From Deferribacteraceae bacterium (GTDB lineage: Bacteria > Chrysiogenota > Deferribacteres > Deferribacterales > JAISNW01), in the NCBI GenBank assembly GCA_031285415.1, contig JAITWF010000111.1, positions 1 to 25,291 on the forward strand: a stretch of 25,291 bases of DNA, in the 5' to 3' direction. The notes beneath the pieces were generated by a model. That model was not told the DNA's origin, ran no database searches, and saw only the letters and a program-made list of their open reading frames with translations. Below are positions 14,375-22,664 of this stretch, one piece after another. Position 1 is the first letter of the stretch, and each line of letters begins with the position of its first letter. The position numbers and the translations under genes were made by a program.

Positions 14375-15730
14375 TCAACGCCCCTGTTTGTGTATATACA
14401 TATTCTTATCGGCGAACGACATAATCTCCTCAATGCTGCCATCCTCTGGATATCGAGCAATCCCTTTGCTGAATGTCAGTCTGAATGGCGTGCCGTCGTT
14501 CGTTGTAAAGATCGGCTCTTGGAAGATCTTCTCGACGTTAGTCCAAAGTCTCTCTAGATAATCATCATCTGCATTCGGCAGTACAAGCACAAATTCATCG
14601 CCGCCAACACGTGCAAAGATATCCTCTTTCGATAGATATTTCTTTATGTCGGCACTAAACTCTGTCAGTACGTAGTCGCCAACGCTATGCCCATAGGTGT
14701 CGTTTATCATCTTGAACTGATTTATATCGATATAGTACAGCACAAAGTGCGTCTTCGCCTCAATAAGCTCATCCATCATCCGTTTTAGTCCGATACGATT
14801 TAGAAGCCCTGTCATTGAGTCGGTGATAACCATATTCTCGAGGCGTAGCTTCATCGATTTAAGTTCGCTATTATTCTGCACTATCACCCCCACAAGGAGG
14901 CTGAACGCAAGAGCCATAATGGCGAGTATCCAATATTGAGGCTCTTCATACCATAGTTCAGTCGGATATACGCGAAAGTGCCAGGTAGCGTTAAATATAG
15001 TCATATGCTTCTCGATAAACCATCGATCGGCATTGTTGTTTCTCATCTGCGTAATCGTCTGACGCTCGCCTGTATCGGGGTTTATTCGCCAGATCTCATA
15101 GTCAAATCCATCATTATTAAGGGTATCTAGACCAGCGGCTTTCAAGACTTGCGGATATCGAAGTGTTACAGAGGTTAGCCCCCAAAACTTTTTGCTGCCA
15201 TCGGCGGCGTCTATCCAGATCGAGTATCTGCCAACCAACGCCTGCCCACCCTGCATGACGTTAAATGGGCCTCCAAATACGAGTTTGCCGATATCTCTAG
15301 CAAGTCTTGCCTCTATATTGCCATCCCCTTCGCCAAACATATCGTATCCGATCACCTGCTCGTTGTTATCTGTCATCGGGTATATCTCGGACACTATGCC
15401 GTTTGGTGCTATCAATACATTAAGGATAGAGGGGTCGTCTACCACGATAGAGGCGATTGTGTTGAAGTTTTGCACATCTCCATTGTGGCGGATAACGAGT
15501 GCCGAGATAACCTGAGTCTTGTATAAAAGTTTCGTTATCGTCTCTGTAACGAGCGCACTCTTCTCTGCAACTACCTGCTCCATCGTCAGCCGCTGGACGT
15601 CGATCCGATTACTGATCAGAAGCGCAATGATAGCTAAACAGAATAGAAGCGTGCTGGCAAATGCCAATATTGCACGCACCGATATTATAGATCTCTTCGT
15701 TATGAGAATAACTCCTTCATCTTCTGCCAA
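14375..15730 (-). CDS. Membrane CHASE-GGDEF diguanylate cyclase
   Basis: Predicted to make the second messenger c-di-GMP from two GTP in response to an extracytoplasmic signal. The 451-residue product has transmembrane helix 1 (about 20-41), then a periplasmic CHASE-like sensor (about 75-250) with [20 protein letters not shown] and VIGYDMFG. Transmembrane helix 2 follows (about 266-285), then a C-terminal GGDEF domain from about 300. The domain has [30 protein letters not shown] with the metal-binding Asp335, intact GGDEF at 376-380, and a normal end ([12 protein letters not shown]). The inhibitory RxxD position reads SKED, so feedback inhibition is probably absent. The TTG start at 15730 overlaps dnaJ by 31 nt but has a weak Shine-Dalgarno. 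AAGGAG lies further in (in the last dnaJ codons), so the true start may be a few codons later. It is the last gene of the heat-shock operon. Confidence 0.9.
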   Translation of the reverse strand: MAEDEGVILITKRSIISVRAILAFASTLLFCLAIIALLISNRIDVQRLTMEQVVAEKSALVTETITKLLYKTQVISALVIRHNGDVQNFNTIASIVVDDPSILNVLIAPNGIVSEIYPMTDNNEQVIGYDMFGEGDGNIEARLARDIGKLVFGGPFNVMQGGQALVGRYSIWIDAADGSKKFWGLTSVTLRYPQVLKAAGLDTLNNDGFDYEIWRINPDTGERQTITQMRNNNADRWFIEKHMTIFNATWHFRVYPTELWYEEPQYWILAIMALAFSLLVGVIVQNNSELKSMKLRLENMVITDSMTGLLNRIGLKRMMDELIEAKTHFVLYYIDINQFKMINDTYGHSVGDYVLTEFSADIKKYLSKEDIFARVGGDEFVLVLPNADDDYLERLWTNVEKIFQEPIFTTNDGTPFRLTFSKGIARYPEDGSIEEIMSFADKNMYIHKQGR

Positions 15731-16821
15731 AGGCTCTTATTCTTATCATACATCTTATCGTCAGAAAGTTCAGCAACTTTTTTAATCGCCTCCCTCTGTG
15801 CGTCGTTCAGATTCGTTGGGAGCATTATATTTAGGTCTATTATAAGGTTCCCTTTGCCCCTGCCATGCACATCTGGCGCACCCTTTCCCCTCATGACGAT
15901 ATTATCGCCAAACTGCGTGCCAGCCTTTACAGAAAATGCGATCTTTTCGCCCTCTGTTAGCGATGGAATTTCAAAATCTTTCCCCATGATAGCGTCTATA
16001 AAGGTTAATGGAAGGTCTACTATGAGGTCGTTCCCCTCACGAGTGTATAGTTTATGCGGTTTAACGGAGATATTCACTATGAGATCGCCAGCAGGGCCGC
16101 CATTCATCCCATCGTTCCCTGCGCCACCGACACGGATCGCCATCGAGTCCTCGATACCAGCAGGCACCTTCACGTTGAGGAGCTTCTCCTCTTTCTGATA
16201 GCCAGCACCAGAGCACTCGTTGCACTTCTCCTTTATGATCTTCCCTAATCCGCCGCACGTTGGGCAGGAGGTCTGTATCGTGAAGAAGCCCTGCCGTTGG
16301 GTGAATTTGCCAGACCCTCGACATGTAGCACAATCCTCTGTACCAGATGGAGCTGCGCCGCTACCAGAACAGGTGCCGCATAGCGTCTGTTTATTCACCG
16401 TTAACTCTAGCTCTGTGCCGAAGATCGACTCTTCAAAGGAGATCTTCCTGCTTGCGCTGATATTGGTGCCTTTGCGAGGGCGATTCATCTCCTGACGACC
16501 GCCACCGCCGCCGCCAAACATACTGCCGAATGCGTCGCCAAAGAGATCGTCGAAGAAGCTACCAGAGAAGTCGAAGCCGCCTGCACCGCCACCAGAAGCG
16601 TTCTCCTCGTAGGAGCCGAATCGGTCGTAATGTGCTCTCTTCTGCGGATCGGATAATACCTGATAGGCAACGGTTGCCTCTTTAAACTTCGCCTCCGCCT
16701 CTTTATCGCCCTGATTGCGATCTGGATGATACTTGAGCGCAAGGGCTCTGTACGCCTTCTTTATATCAGCCTCGGCAGCTGTGCGCTCTACGCCGAGCAC
16801 TGCATAGTAATCTATTGCCAC
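15700..16821 (-). CDS. dnaJ: Chaperone protein DnaJ (Hsp40)
   Basis: Co-chaperone that delivers unfolded proteins to DnaK and stimulates its ATPase. The 373 residues are normal length. The J domain begins [10 protein letters not shown] and has HPD at 32-34. A Gly/Phe-rich region spans about 77-108. Four zinc-binding repeats follow: CGTCSGSG (148-155), CATCRGSG (164-171), CPTCGGLG (186-193) and CNECSGAG (200-207). The substrate-binding C-terminus comes after. The start is GTG 16821, giving the usual short N-terminus before DYY, with AAGGGG 9 nt upstream. A TTG at 16845 would add eight residues that look like read-through of the ribosome-binding site. dnaK lies 66 nt upstream and the gap holds a hairpin. 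The 3' end overlaps the cyclase gene. Confidence 0.97.
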   Translation of the reverse strand: MAIDYYAVLGVERTAAEADIKKAYRALALKYHPDRNQGDKEAEAKFKEATVAYQVLSDPQKRAHYDRFGSYEENASGGGAGGFDFSGSFFDDLFGDAFGSMFGGGGGGRQEMNRPRKGTNISASRKISFEESIFGTELELTVNKQTLCGTCSGSGAAPSGTEDCATCRGSGKFTQRQGFFTIQTSCPTCGGLGKIIKEKCNECSGAGYQKEEKLLNVKVPAGIEDSMAIRVGGAGNDGMNGGPAGDLIVNISVKPHKLYTREGNDLIVDLPLTFIDAIMGKDFEIPSLTEGEKIAFSVKAGTQFGDNIVMRGKGAPDVHGRGKGNLIIDLNIMLPTNLNDAQREAIKKVAELSDDKMYDKNKSLWQKMKELFS

Positions 16822-16841
16822 GTTGTTATACCCCTTTGGAA

Positions 16842-16866
16842 TCAAAAGGGAGGGCGAACCCCTCCC
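16842..16866 (-). repeat. Hairpin in the dnaK-dnaJ spacer; short repeat family B and possible attenuator
   Basis: On the transcribed (minus) strand GGGAGGG (16866-16860), loop GTTCG, CCCTCCC (16854-16848) is followed by TTTTG. The plus-strand order GGGAGGG-CGAAC-CCCTCCC-CTACA has the arm and loop lengths and the CTACA tail of the elements at 4348 and 22538, though its loop is CGAAC rather than CTGAC. The stem is GC-rich with only four T after it, so partial termination, RNA processing or 3'-end protection of dnaK mRNA are all possible. Confidence 0.6.
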
Positions 16867-16887
16867 CTACAATCGGATCAGAAACGA

Positions 16888-18777
16888 TTATTTCTTATCG
16901 ACCTCTTCGAAGTCAGCGTCTACCACATCATCACCCTTCGGTGCGTCATCTTGCGGTGCCTGTGCTTCGCCAGCCTGCCCTTGCGCATACATAGCCTCTG
17001 CCATCTTCTGCGCTACTTTAGAGAGATTCTCTATGCCAGTTTTGATAGCCTCAACACTGCCAGACTCCTTCGTCTGTTTCAGAGCATTCAGCTCGCTCTC
17101 GATAGCCGCTCTATCGGCAGGAGATACCTTCTCGCCAGCCTCTGATAGCGTCTTCTCTGTCGAGTAGATCAGGTGATCGGCTTGGTTCTTCATCTCTACA
17201 AGCTCCTTCTTCACCTTATCCTCTTCGGCGTGCAGCTCTGCGTCCTTCACCATCTTGTCGATCTCTGCGTCTGATAGACCGCTCGATGGCGTGATACGGA
17301 TAGACTGCTCTTTATTAGTCGCCTTATCCACAGCCTTTACGCTAAGGAGACCGTTTGCGTCGATATCAAATGTAACCTCGATCTGTGGCATACCTCTAGG
17401 AGCTGCTGGAATACCTACAAGCTCGAATCTACCGATCTCTTTATTATCGTGAGACATCTCACGCTCGCCCTGTAGCACCACGATCGTTACCGCCGTTTGG
17501 TTATCTGCGGCAGTTGTATAGATCTGGCTCTTGCTAGCAGGGATTGTGGTGTTTCTAGGGATCATCTTCGTCATGATATTCCCCTGCGTCTCGATACCTA
17601 GCGAGAGTGGGTTTACATCGAGAAGCACCACATCTTTCAAGTCGCCAGCCAGTACGCCACCCTGCACCGCCGCACCGATTGCAACGACTTCGTCAGGGTT
17701 AATCCCTTTATGAGGCTCTTTACCGAAGAACTCCTTCACCTTCTGCTGAACTAGCGGCATACGTGTCATACCGCCCACAAGGATCACTTCATCGATCTTA
17801 GATTTATCAAGCCCAGCGTCTGCGAGGGCTTTGCGGCATGGCTCCAGAGATGCTTCTACTAGATCCATTACGAGCGACTCGAGCTTTGATCTGCTAAACT
17901 TGCGTACAAGGTGCTTTGCGCCACTTTGATCAGCTGTGATATACGGCAGGTTTATCTCCGTCTCCATAGATGATGAAAGCTCGAGCTTCGCTTTCTCTGC
18001 CGCCTCTTTTAGACGTTGCAGAGCCATAGCGTCCTTTGCAAGATCAAGCCCTGTCTCCTTTCTAAACTCATCGATCAGCCAGTTTACCACACGCATATCA
18101 AAGTCGTCACCACCTAGGAAGGTGTTGCCGTTTGTAGATTTAACCTCAAATACGCCGTCGCCAAGCTCCATTATAGATATATCGAACGTACCGCCACCAA
18201 GATCGTATACGGCGATCTTCTCATCCTTTTTGCGATCAAGACCGTATGCAAGAGCGGCAGCCGTAGGTTCGTTGATGATACGCATAACGTTCAGCCCTGC
18301 AATACGCCCTGCGTCTTTGGTTGCCTGACGCTGTGCGTCGTTAAAGTATGCAGGCACGGTGATTACGGCGTCTGTCACGGTCTCGCCGAGGTAATCCTCC
18401 GCTGTCTGCTTCAGTTTCTGTAGAATCATAGCAGAGATCTCTTGCGGAGCGTACTTCTTGCTCTTCACCTCTACCCATGCGTCGTTATTCTCGGATGGTA
18501 CGATTGAGTATGGTAGTACCTTTTTAGCCGATACCACCTCTGGTGCATCTGATTTGCGCCCGATAAGACGCTTTATGCTGAAAATTGTGTTGTTTGGGTT
18601 TGTCACCGCCTGGTTTTTAGCAAGACGCCCCACAAGACGATCGCTATCGGTGAACGCAACTACAGATGGCGTTGTCGAGGCACCCTCGGCGTTGAAGATT
18701 ACCTTAGGATTCTTCCCCTCCATAACAGCTACAACCGAGTTAGTCGTACCAAGGTCAATACCAATTACTTTTCCCAT
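16888..18777 (-). CDS. dnaK: Chaperone protein DnaK (Hsp70)
   Basis: ATP-dependent Hsp70 chaperone of the cytoplasm, working with DnaJ and GrpE. The 629 residues start [20 protein letters not shown]. The nucleotide-binding domain shows [20 protein letters not shown], the [15 protein letters not shown] signature, [13 protein letters not shown] and [14 protein letters not shown]. The interdomain linker [15 protein letters not shown] is followed by the substrate-binding domain and helical lid. The C-terminal tail ends in the acidic [15 protein letters not shown], typical of bacterial DnaK. The ATG has AGAGGAG about 9 nt upstream. It lies 19 nt after grpE and under the CIRCE promoter at 20371-20399. 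Confidence 0.99.
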   Translation of the reverse strand: MGKVIGIDLGTTNSVVAVMEGKNPKVIFNAEGASTTPSVVAFTDSDRLVGRLAKNQAVTNPNNTIFSIKRLIGRKSDAPEVVSAKKVLPYSIVPSENNDAWVEVKSKKYAPQEISAMILQKLKQTAEDYLGETVTDAVITVPAYFNDAQRQATKDAGRIAGLNVMRIINEPTAAALAYGLDRKKDEKIAVYDLGGGTFDISIMELGDGVFEVKSTNGNTFLGGDDFDMRVVNWLIDEFRKETGLDLAKDAMALQRLKEAAEKAKLELSSSMETEINLPYITADQSGAKHLVRKFSRSKLESLVMDLVEASLEPCRKALADAGLDKSKIDEVILVGGMTRMPLVQQKVKEFFGKEPHKGINPDEVVAIGAAVQGGVLAGDLKDVVLLDVNPLSLGIETQGNIMTKMIPRNTTIPASKSQIYTTAADNQTAVTIVVLQGEREMSHDNKEIGRFELVGIPAAPRGMPQIEVTFDIDANGLLSVKAVDKATNKEQSIRITPSSGLSDAEIDKMVKDAELHAEEDKVKKELVEMKNQADHLIYSTEKTLSEAGEKVSPADRAAIESELNALKQTKESGSVEAIKTGIENLSKVAQKMAEAMYAQGQAGEAQAPQDDAPKGDDVVDADFEEVDKK

Positions 18778-18796
18778 TTTTATATGCTCCTCTTTA

Positions 18797-19309
18797 TTAA
18801 TTTATCTTATTAACCTGTACTTTTGCAGGTCTGATTACTCGTCCGCTCATTATATACCCATTTTGCACTACCATAGCGACGCTATTGTCTGGCAGATCAG
18901 GGTTATTCGTCATCATGATCGCCTCGTGGCTTGCTGGATCAAATGGATCGCCTATAGCTGTCTCGATCTTAGACATTCCAGCCTTTTCAAGGAGATCTAT
19001 CAATACTCGCTGATTGAGGGCAACCCCCTCCATAGCAACCTCTACAGTGGAGCTATCTCTATGCTGCAACGCCAGGTCGAAGTTATCAAGTACAGGCAGA
19101 AACTTTGCTATCAGAGATTGATTAGCGTACTTAATCTTATCGTCGGTCTCTTTGATAAGACGTTTGCGATAGTTCTCTGCGTCGGCTGCCTGACGTAATA
19201 TCTTGTCGTTTAGCTCCTTTATCTGCTTGCGAAGAAGTTCAGTCTCATCTAATTCGACGGTTTCCTCTTCATCTAAAAGCTCCTCGATATGGTCTCTATC
19301 TTCACTCAT
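18797..19309 (-). CDS. grpE: Nucleotide exchange factor GrpE
   Basis: GrpE releases ADP from DnaK. The 170-residue product has an acidic N-terminus ([14 protein letters not shown]), then a long coiled coil (about 22-70, with [14 protein letters not shown]), the four-helix region ([15 protein letters not shown]) and the C-terminal beta wing ([13 protein letters not shown], then [20 protein letters not shown]). These are the normal GrpE parts. It starts within the last codons of hrcA (8-nt overlap), with GGAGG and AGGT in the upstream 16 nt as ribosome-binding sequences, and is probably translationally coupled. Confidence 0.98.
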   Translation of the reverse strand: MSEDRDHIEELLDEEETVELDETELLRKQIKELNDKILRQAADAENYRKRLIKETDDKIKYANQSLIAKFLPVLDNFDLALQHRDSSTVEVAMEGVALNQRVLIDLLEKAGMSKIETAIGDPFDPASHEAIMMTNNPDLPDNSVAMVVQNGYIMSGRVIRPAKVQVNKIN

Positions 19310-20327
19310 CGTCTACCTGTCCTCCATAGATCTGATTTAATATGCGGTTGATCGCCTGTGCAGAGTAGTTCACAACGGGGATCATCTTCTGATATGCCAT
19401 CCGTTTAGGGCCTATCACGCCGATCATGCCGACCACCCCTGCCGATAGCTCGTAGCTACTCGTCACAAGCCCTAACTCTTCGATCTGCTCGATCCCGATC
19501 TCCGAACCAACGAAGATCTGCACCCCTTTGCTGTGTGTGCACTTTTCTAGTACGTCGAATAGGATCTGCTTCTCCTCAAAGGTGCGCAGGAGTCTCTTTA
19601 ATGTGTGTGCGTCATGAAACTCTGGAAAGTTGAGGATATTAGAGGTGCCCTCCATATATAGCTCATGCGATAGTAGCTCCCTCTCCGCCTCCACGAGGTA
19701 CTCAACTACCCCTCGTAGCTCCTCCATCTCTGAACGCACCTGTTTGCCTAGCTCACTCATAGAGATCGTAGCAAGTTTTTCGTTCAGATAGTTGCTAATA
19801 TGCACCAGTTCGTTATCGCTGATAGATGAATCCATCGGCAGTAGAACGTTCTGGGTAAAGCCACTCTTGGTGACTAGCACCGCAATAGTGGTGTTCTTAT
19901 TAATCCTAGTAAGCTCGACGAGCTTGACGGTATCGGTATCAAGTTTAGTCGTGGCAACGAAGCCAACGGCACCTGTGATCGAGCCTAATCTGCGAGAGAA
20001 CTCCTGCATAAGTACAGGTAGATTATTAGAGGTAAAGTGTAGTGACTCCTTCACCTCCCTGCTTGGGTCGATAAAATCGGCTGCTACAAGGTGATCTATA
20101 TAGTATCGATAGCCTAAATCGGTTGGGATCCTGCCAGCTGATGTGTGTGGCTGTGCGATATATCCCATCTCCTCGAGATCGCCCATAATATTTCGGATCG
20201 TTGCAGGGCTTACATTTAGGGGGCTAATCTTGGAGACGTTGCGAGAGCCGACAGGTTCACTGCTCTGAATATATTCAGTGATGATAGTTTGTAGCACAAG
20301 ATGTTCTCTATCGCCCAAATTATTCAT
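19302..20327 (-). CDS. hrcA: Heat-inducible transcription repressor HrcA
   Basis: HrcA binds CIRCE and represses the heat-shock operon; its folding depends on GroEL in studied species. The product has 341 residues from ATG 20327. An N-terminal winged helix has REHLVLQTIITEYIQSSEPV, then SPATIRNIMGDLEEMGYIAQ and HTSAGRIPTDLGYRYYID, all family hallmarks. The GAF-like and C-terminal parts include VQIFVGSEI and GVVGMIGVIGPKRMAY. The start ATG has AGAGG five nt upstream. A GTG at 20345 is in frame but falls inside the CIRCE element. It is the first gene of the operon and thus autoregulated. The 3' end overlaps grpE. Confidence 0.98.
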   Translation of the reverse strand: MNNLGDREHLVLQTIITEYIQSSEPVGSRNVSKISPLNVSPATIRNIMGDLEEMGYIAQPHTSAGRIPTDLGYRYYIDHLVAADFIDPSREVKESLHFTSNNLPVLMQEFSRRLGSITGAVGFVATTKLDTDTVKLVELTRINKNTTIAVLVTKSGFTQNVLLPMDSSISDNELVHISNYLNEKLATISMSELGKQVRSEMEELRGVVEYLVEAERELLSHELYMEGTSNILNFPEFHDAHTLKRLLRTFEEKQILFDVLEKCTHSKGVQIFVGSEIGIEQIEELGLVTSSYELSAGVVGMIGVIGPKRMAYQKMIPVVNYSAQAINRILNQIYGGQVDDE

Positions 20328-20338
20328 ATCTGCCTCTG

Positions 20339-20365
20339 TTAGCACTCATGATTAAAGAGTGCTAA
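20339..20365 (-). promoter_or_regulatory. CIRCE operator (HrcA binding site)
   Basis: A perfect inverted repeat, TTAGCACTC-N9-GAGTGCTAA, with no mismatch to the CIRCE consensus. It begins at the predicted hrcA transcription start and ends 11 nt before the hrcA ATG. This is the classic position for HrcA repression. Confidence 0.98.
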
Positions 20366-20370
20366 TCGAT

Positions 20371-20399
20371 AAAATACGTATTGAAAGGGATTTTGTCAA
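20371..20399 (-). promoter_or_regulatory. Promoter of the hrcA-grpE-dnaK-dnaJ operon
   Basis: Minus strand: a perfect -35 TTGACA (20399-20394), a 17-bp spacer and -10 TATTTT (20376-20371). The expected start near 20364 puts CIRCE at the very beginning of the transcript. Its -35 lies inside the spacer of the dnaA promoter on the other strand. Confidence 0.85.
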
Positions 20400-20409
20400 T
20401 AGCTATTTT
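20381..20409 (+). promoter_or_regulatory. Candidate dnaA promoter, interleaved with the hrcA promoter
   Basis: Plus strand: -35 TTGAAA (20381-20386, 5/6), a 17-bp spacer and -10 TATTTT (20404-20409). The start would be near 20416, giving a leader of about 34 nt. The spacer of each promoter contains the -35 of the other, so RNA polymerase could hardly occupy both at once. The CIRCE element ends 15 bp upstream of this -35. Confidence 0.6.
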
Positions 20410-20449
20410 GCATTTGATCTTTTGTTGGAAAAAAGATATTCTCAAAATT

Positions 20450-21793
20450 ATGTATGATCAGAACTTATGGGATGGAATATTAGAATCCATCAGCAAAACC
20501 GAGGACAAAACCCTTGTCAACACGTGGCTACGCCCTGCTAAGATATCAGCAGATAGGGGTGACGTCGTCACGATCTTTGTTAAAAACAAATTTTTTAAAG
20601 ATTGGATAGAGAAGAGCTATCTGGCGAAGATTAAGATGATCTTAGCCACGGAGTTTGGTATTGATACAAACGTGCGAGTGGTCGCCGAGAATATCGCTCC
20701 AGCGGCTACAAAACCGATCAAAAGCGAAGAGACTCCAGCCGTAAGCGAACCGCTTAAATCGTTCGAGGCGAAGTATACATTCGATAACTTTGTAAATGGC
20801 GATAGCAACGGCTTTGCACACTCCGCCGCTCTAGCTGTAGCCGATGGCAACTTTAGTGTATACAACCCCCTATATATATACGGCTCCACAGGGCTAGGAA
20901 AGACCCATCTTATGTACGCTATTGCTAATAGGGTAAGGGAGAAATTCCCGAAGATGACGATCCTTTGTATGGATTCAGAGACGTTCACCAAAGAGGTCTT
21001 GAACACCTTCCGCAAAGGGGATTACGACAATATGCAGGAGCGTGTAGAGAAGCTTCGTGAGCGGTTTCGAGTTGATCTATTCATGCTCGACGATATTCAG
21101 TTCTTAAAGGGGCGAGAGAAGACGCTTGAAACGTTCTTTAATATCTTTAACGACCTCCATCTGCGCCAGAAGCAGATGGTTATCACAAGCGATAAATCGC
21201 CGCAAGAGATCAATATGGAAGAGCGCATGCGCAGTCGATTCGCCAGCGGATTCCAGACCGAGATCCAGCCCCCCTCCTCGGAAGAGCGTGCCGCAATACT
21301 TATGCAGAAGGCGGAGGAGTTTAAGATCCCACTCGACGACGAGATGGCGTTCTATCTGGCGGAAAATGTCGCCGCTACTAATATTCGAGAGCTTGAGGGT
21401 GCACTAAACCGTGTGAATATCTACGCCTCATTTAATAAGGTTAAGATAACGCCAGAGCTAGCGGAAAAGGCTCTATCCGACTCTGGACAGCTCAAGAGAA
21501 GCAAATTAATCGTTAGCCCACAGCAGCTTATCTCTGCCGTGGCAGAGCTATATAATGTGAAGCTATCCGACCTGACCTCCAAGAAGCGCACGCAGAGCGT
21601 CGTTCGCCCTAGACAGGTGGCGATGTATCTGATGAAGGAGCGGCTAAACCTCTCGCTAAAGGAGATCGGCTCTCACTTTGGTGGTAGAGATCACTCAACC
21701 GTTAAATATGCGGTAGATTCAATAAAAGAGCAGATTAAAGACGACGAATACCTTGCTGGAATTGTTGAAAAGATCGTTAAAAGGGCGTTTTAG
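20450..21793 (+). CDS. dnaA: Chromosomal replication initiator protein DnaA
   Basis: An AAA+ ATPase that binds DnaA boxes and opens oriC. The product is 447 residues from ATG 20450. Domain I begins LWDGILESISKTEDK and has TWLRPAKI. A variable linker spans about 82-107. The AAA+ domain has YTFDNFVNG, Walker A GSTGLGKT at 145-152 and Walker B DLFMLDDIQFL at about 209-219. Domain IV ends with the DnaA signature RPRQVAMYLMKERLNLSLKE followed by FGGRDHSTV. An upstream in-frame TTG (20381) would add a leader overlapping the promoter and is rejected. The Shine-Dalgarno is weak. It is divergent from hrcA and followed after 2 nt by lgt. The usual dnaN-recF neighbours are absent, and no cluster of perfect DnaA boxes lies upstream. 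Confidence 0.98.
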   Translation: MYDQNLWDGILESISKTEDKTLVNTWLRPAKISADRGDVVTIFVKNKFFKDWIEKSYLAKIKMILATEFGIDTNVRVVAENIAPAATKPIKSEETPAVSEPLKSFEAKYTFDNFVNGDSNGFAHSAALAVADGNFSVYNPLYIYGSTGLGKTHLMYAIANRVREKFPKMTILCMDSETFTKEVLNTFRKGDYDNMQERVEKLRERFRVDLFMLDDIQFLKGREKTLETFFNIFNDLHLRQKQMVITSDKSPQEINMEERMRSRFASGFQTEIQPPSSEERAAILMQKAEEFKIPLDDEMAFYLAENVAATNIRELEGALNRVNIYASFNKVKITPELAEKALSDSGQLKRSKLIVSPQQLISAVAELYNVKLSDLTSKKRTQSVVRPRQVAMYLMKERLNLSLKEIGSHFGGRDHSTVKYAVDSIKEQIKDDEYLAGIVEKIVKRAF

Positions 21794-21795
21794 AG

Positions 21796-22548
21796 ATGTA
21801 CAATAATATCCTAACTATCGGTTCATTTACTATATACGGCTACGGTTTGATGATAGGGATCGGCTTGCTCGTTGGGCTAGCACTTTCGAATATGCGTGCA
21901 AAGGCACGTGGTCTCGACACTAAAATTATAGATGGAATCTTCTTTACCGCTATTATCTGCGGCTTTCTCGGTGCGAAGCTCTTCTTTATAGTGATAGAGA
22001 TGGATGACCCATTTAGTGATCCGATGAAAATGCTATCGGGCAGCGGCTTTGTGGTGTATGGTGGAATTATCTGCGGAATCTTAGCGTGCATGATCTACTG
22101 CAAGGTAGCAAAGGTGCATTTTCTAACATATTTCGATATTATCATGCCAGCGGTTGCGCTGATACAGGGGTTTGGGCGTTTAGGCTGTTTCCTCGCTGGC
22201 TGCTGCTACGGACTGCCGACTAATTCCATATTCGGCATAGCCTTTCACAACTCTGAAATTGCACCAAACAATATAAAACTAATCCCTACGCAACTCTTCT
22301 CCAGCGCAGGCGACTTTCTGATAGCGTTTATACTGATAATATACGCTAAAAAGGAGCGCACCGCTGGCAAGGTGGCGGCGTTGTATATGATACTATATAG
22401 CGTCGGCAGATTTGGGATAGAGTTCTTTAGAGGCGACTTGCGTGGGAACGTCGGCGTGTTGTCGTCGTCGCAATTTATATCATTGATAGTGTTCTGCGTA
22501 GGCGTGGTGATGTATATATTCCTTAAAAAGCGAGAGAGGGCGAGCTGA
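21796..22548 (+). CDS. lgt: Prolipoprotein diacylglyceryl transferase (Lgt)
   Basis: Inner-membrane enzyme that transfers diacylglycerol from phosphatidylglycerol to the lipobox cysteine of prolipoproteins, the first step of lipoprotein maturation; the macroglobulin in this window would be a substrate. The 250-residue product has about seven membrane segments, YGYGLMIGIGLLVGL at the N-terminus, FVVYGGIICG at about 85-94 and the signature GRLGCFLAGCCYG at 127-139, the cysteine-containing variant of the Lgt motif. GRFGIEFFRGD near the C-terminus is also characteristic. The ATG is 2 nt after the dnaA stop, with AAGGG 10 nt upstream. The last codons (GCG AGC TGA) are supplied by a family B hairpin repeat. 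Confidence 0.95.
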   Translation: MYNNILTIGSFTIYGYGLMIGIGLLVGLALSNMRAKARGLDTKIIDGIFFTAIICGFLGAKLFFIVIEMDDPFSDPMKMLSGSGFVVYGGIICGILACMIYCKVAKVHFLTYFDIIMPAVALIQGFGRLGCFLAGCCYGLPTNSIFGIAFHNSEIAPNNIKLIPTQLFSSAGDFLIAFILIIYAKKERTAGKVAALYMILYSVGRFGIEFFRGDLRGNVGVLSSSQFISLIVFCVGVVMYIFLKKRERAS

Positions 22549-22561
22549 CCTCGCCCCTACA
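22538..22561 (+). repeat. Short hairpin repeat, family B, overlapping the lgt stop codon
   Basis: GGGCGAG (22538-22544), loop CTGAC, CTCGCCC (22550-22556), tail CTACA. It is a perfect 7-bp stem. The lgt stop TGA (22546-22548) lies in the loop. Compared with the copy at 4348, paired bases have changed together, so the stem is kept. Confidence 0.65.
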
Positions 22562-22664
22562 TAACAGCAATATACTAGTTTTACGAAAGCGAATTTACTT
22601 CGCTGTAGTAAATCCCCAAAGGAAGGGGAAGATGGAAAGGGGAAACCTTGGTTGCCCCTTCCAG
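22562..22664. repeat. Structured spacer between convergent lgt and hydrogenase-protease genes
   Basis: There is no gene here. Several hairpins follow the family B element. AGCGAA-TTTAC-TTCGCT (22588-22604) sits inside an outer TTTAC/GTAAA pairing. CCCC and GGGG pair around AAAGGAA (22614-22628). A long arm, GGAA(A)GGGG(A)AACC with GGTT(G)CCCCTTCC, spans 22634-22662. The last ends 2 nt before the stop of the minus-strand gene. None has a T-tract, so a factor-independent terminator is not clearly present. The layout resembles a third composite repeat. Confidence 0.5.

Noticed and set aside
16822..16845. TTG 16845 as dnaJ start
   Set aside because: It would translate the ribosome-binding site; GTG 16821 gives the normal DnaJ N-terminus.
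18458..19198. 246-residue plus-strand open frame over dnaK and grpE
   Set aside because: Fully antisense to two certain genes, with no family resemblance or ribosome-binding site.
20328..20345. GTG 20345 as hrcA start
   Set aside because: It lies within CIRCE and lacks a ribosome-binding site; ATG 20327 has AGAGG at the right distance.
20381..20449. TTG 20381 as dnaA start with a hydrophobic leader
   Set aside because: It lies in the -35 box and upstream of the predicted transcript start; DnaA domain I begins at 20450.
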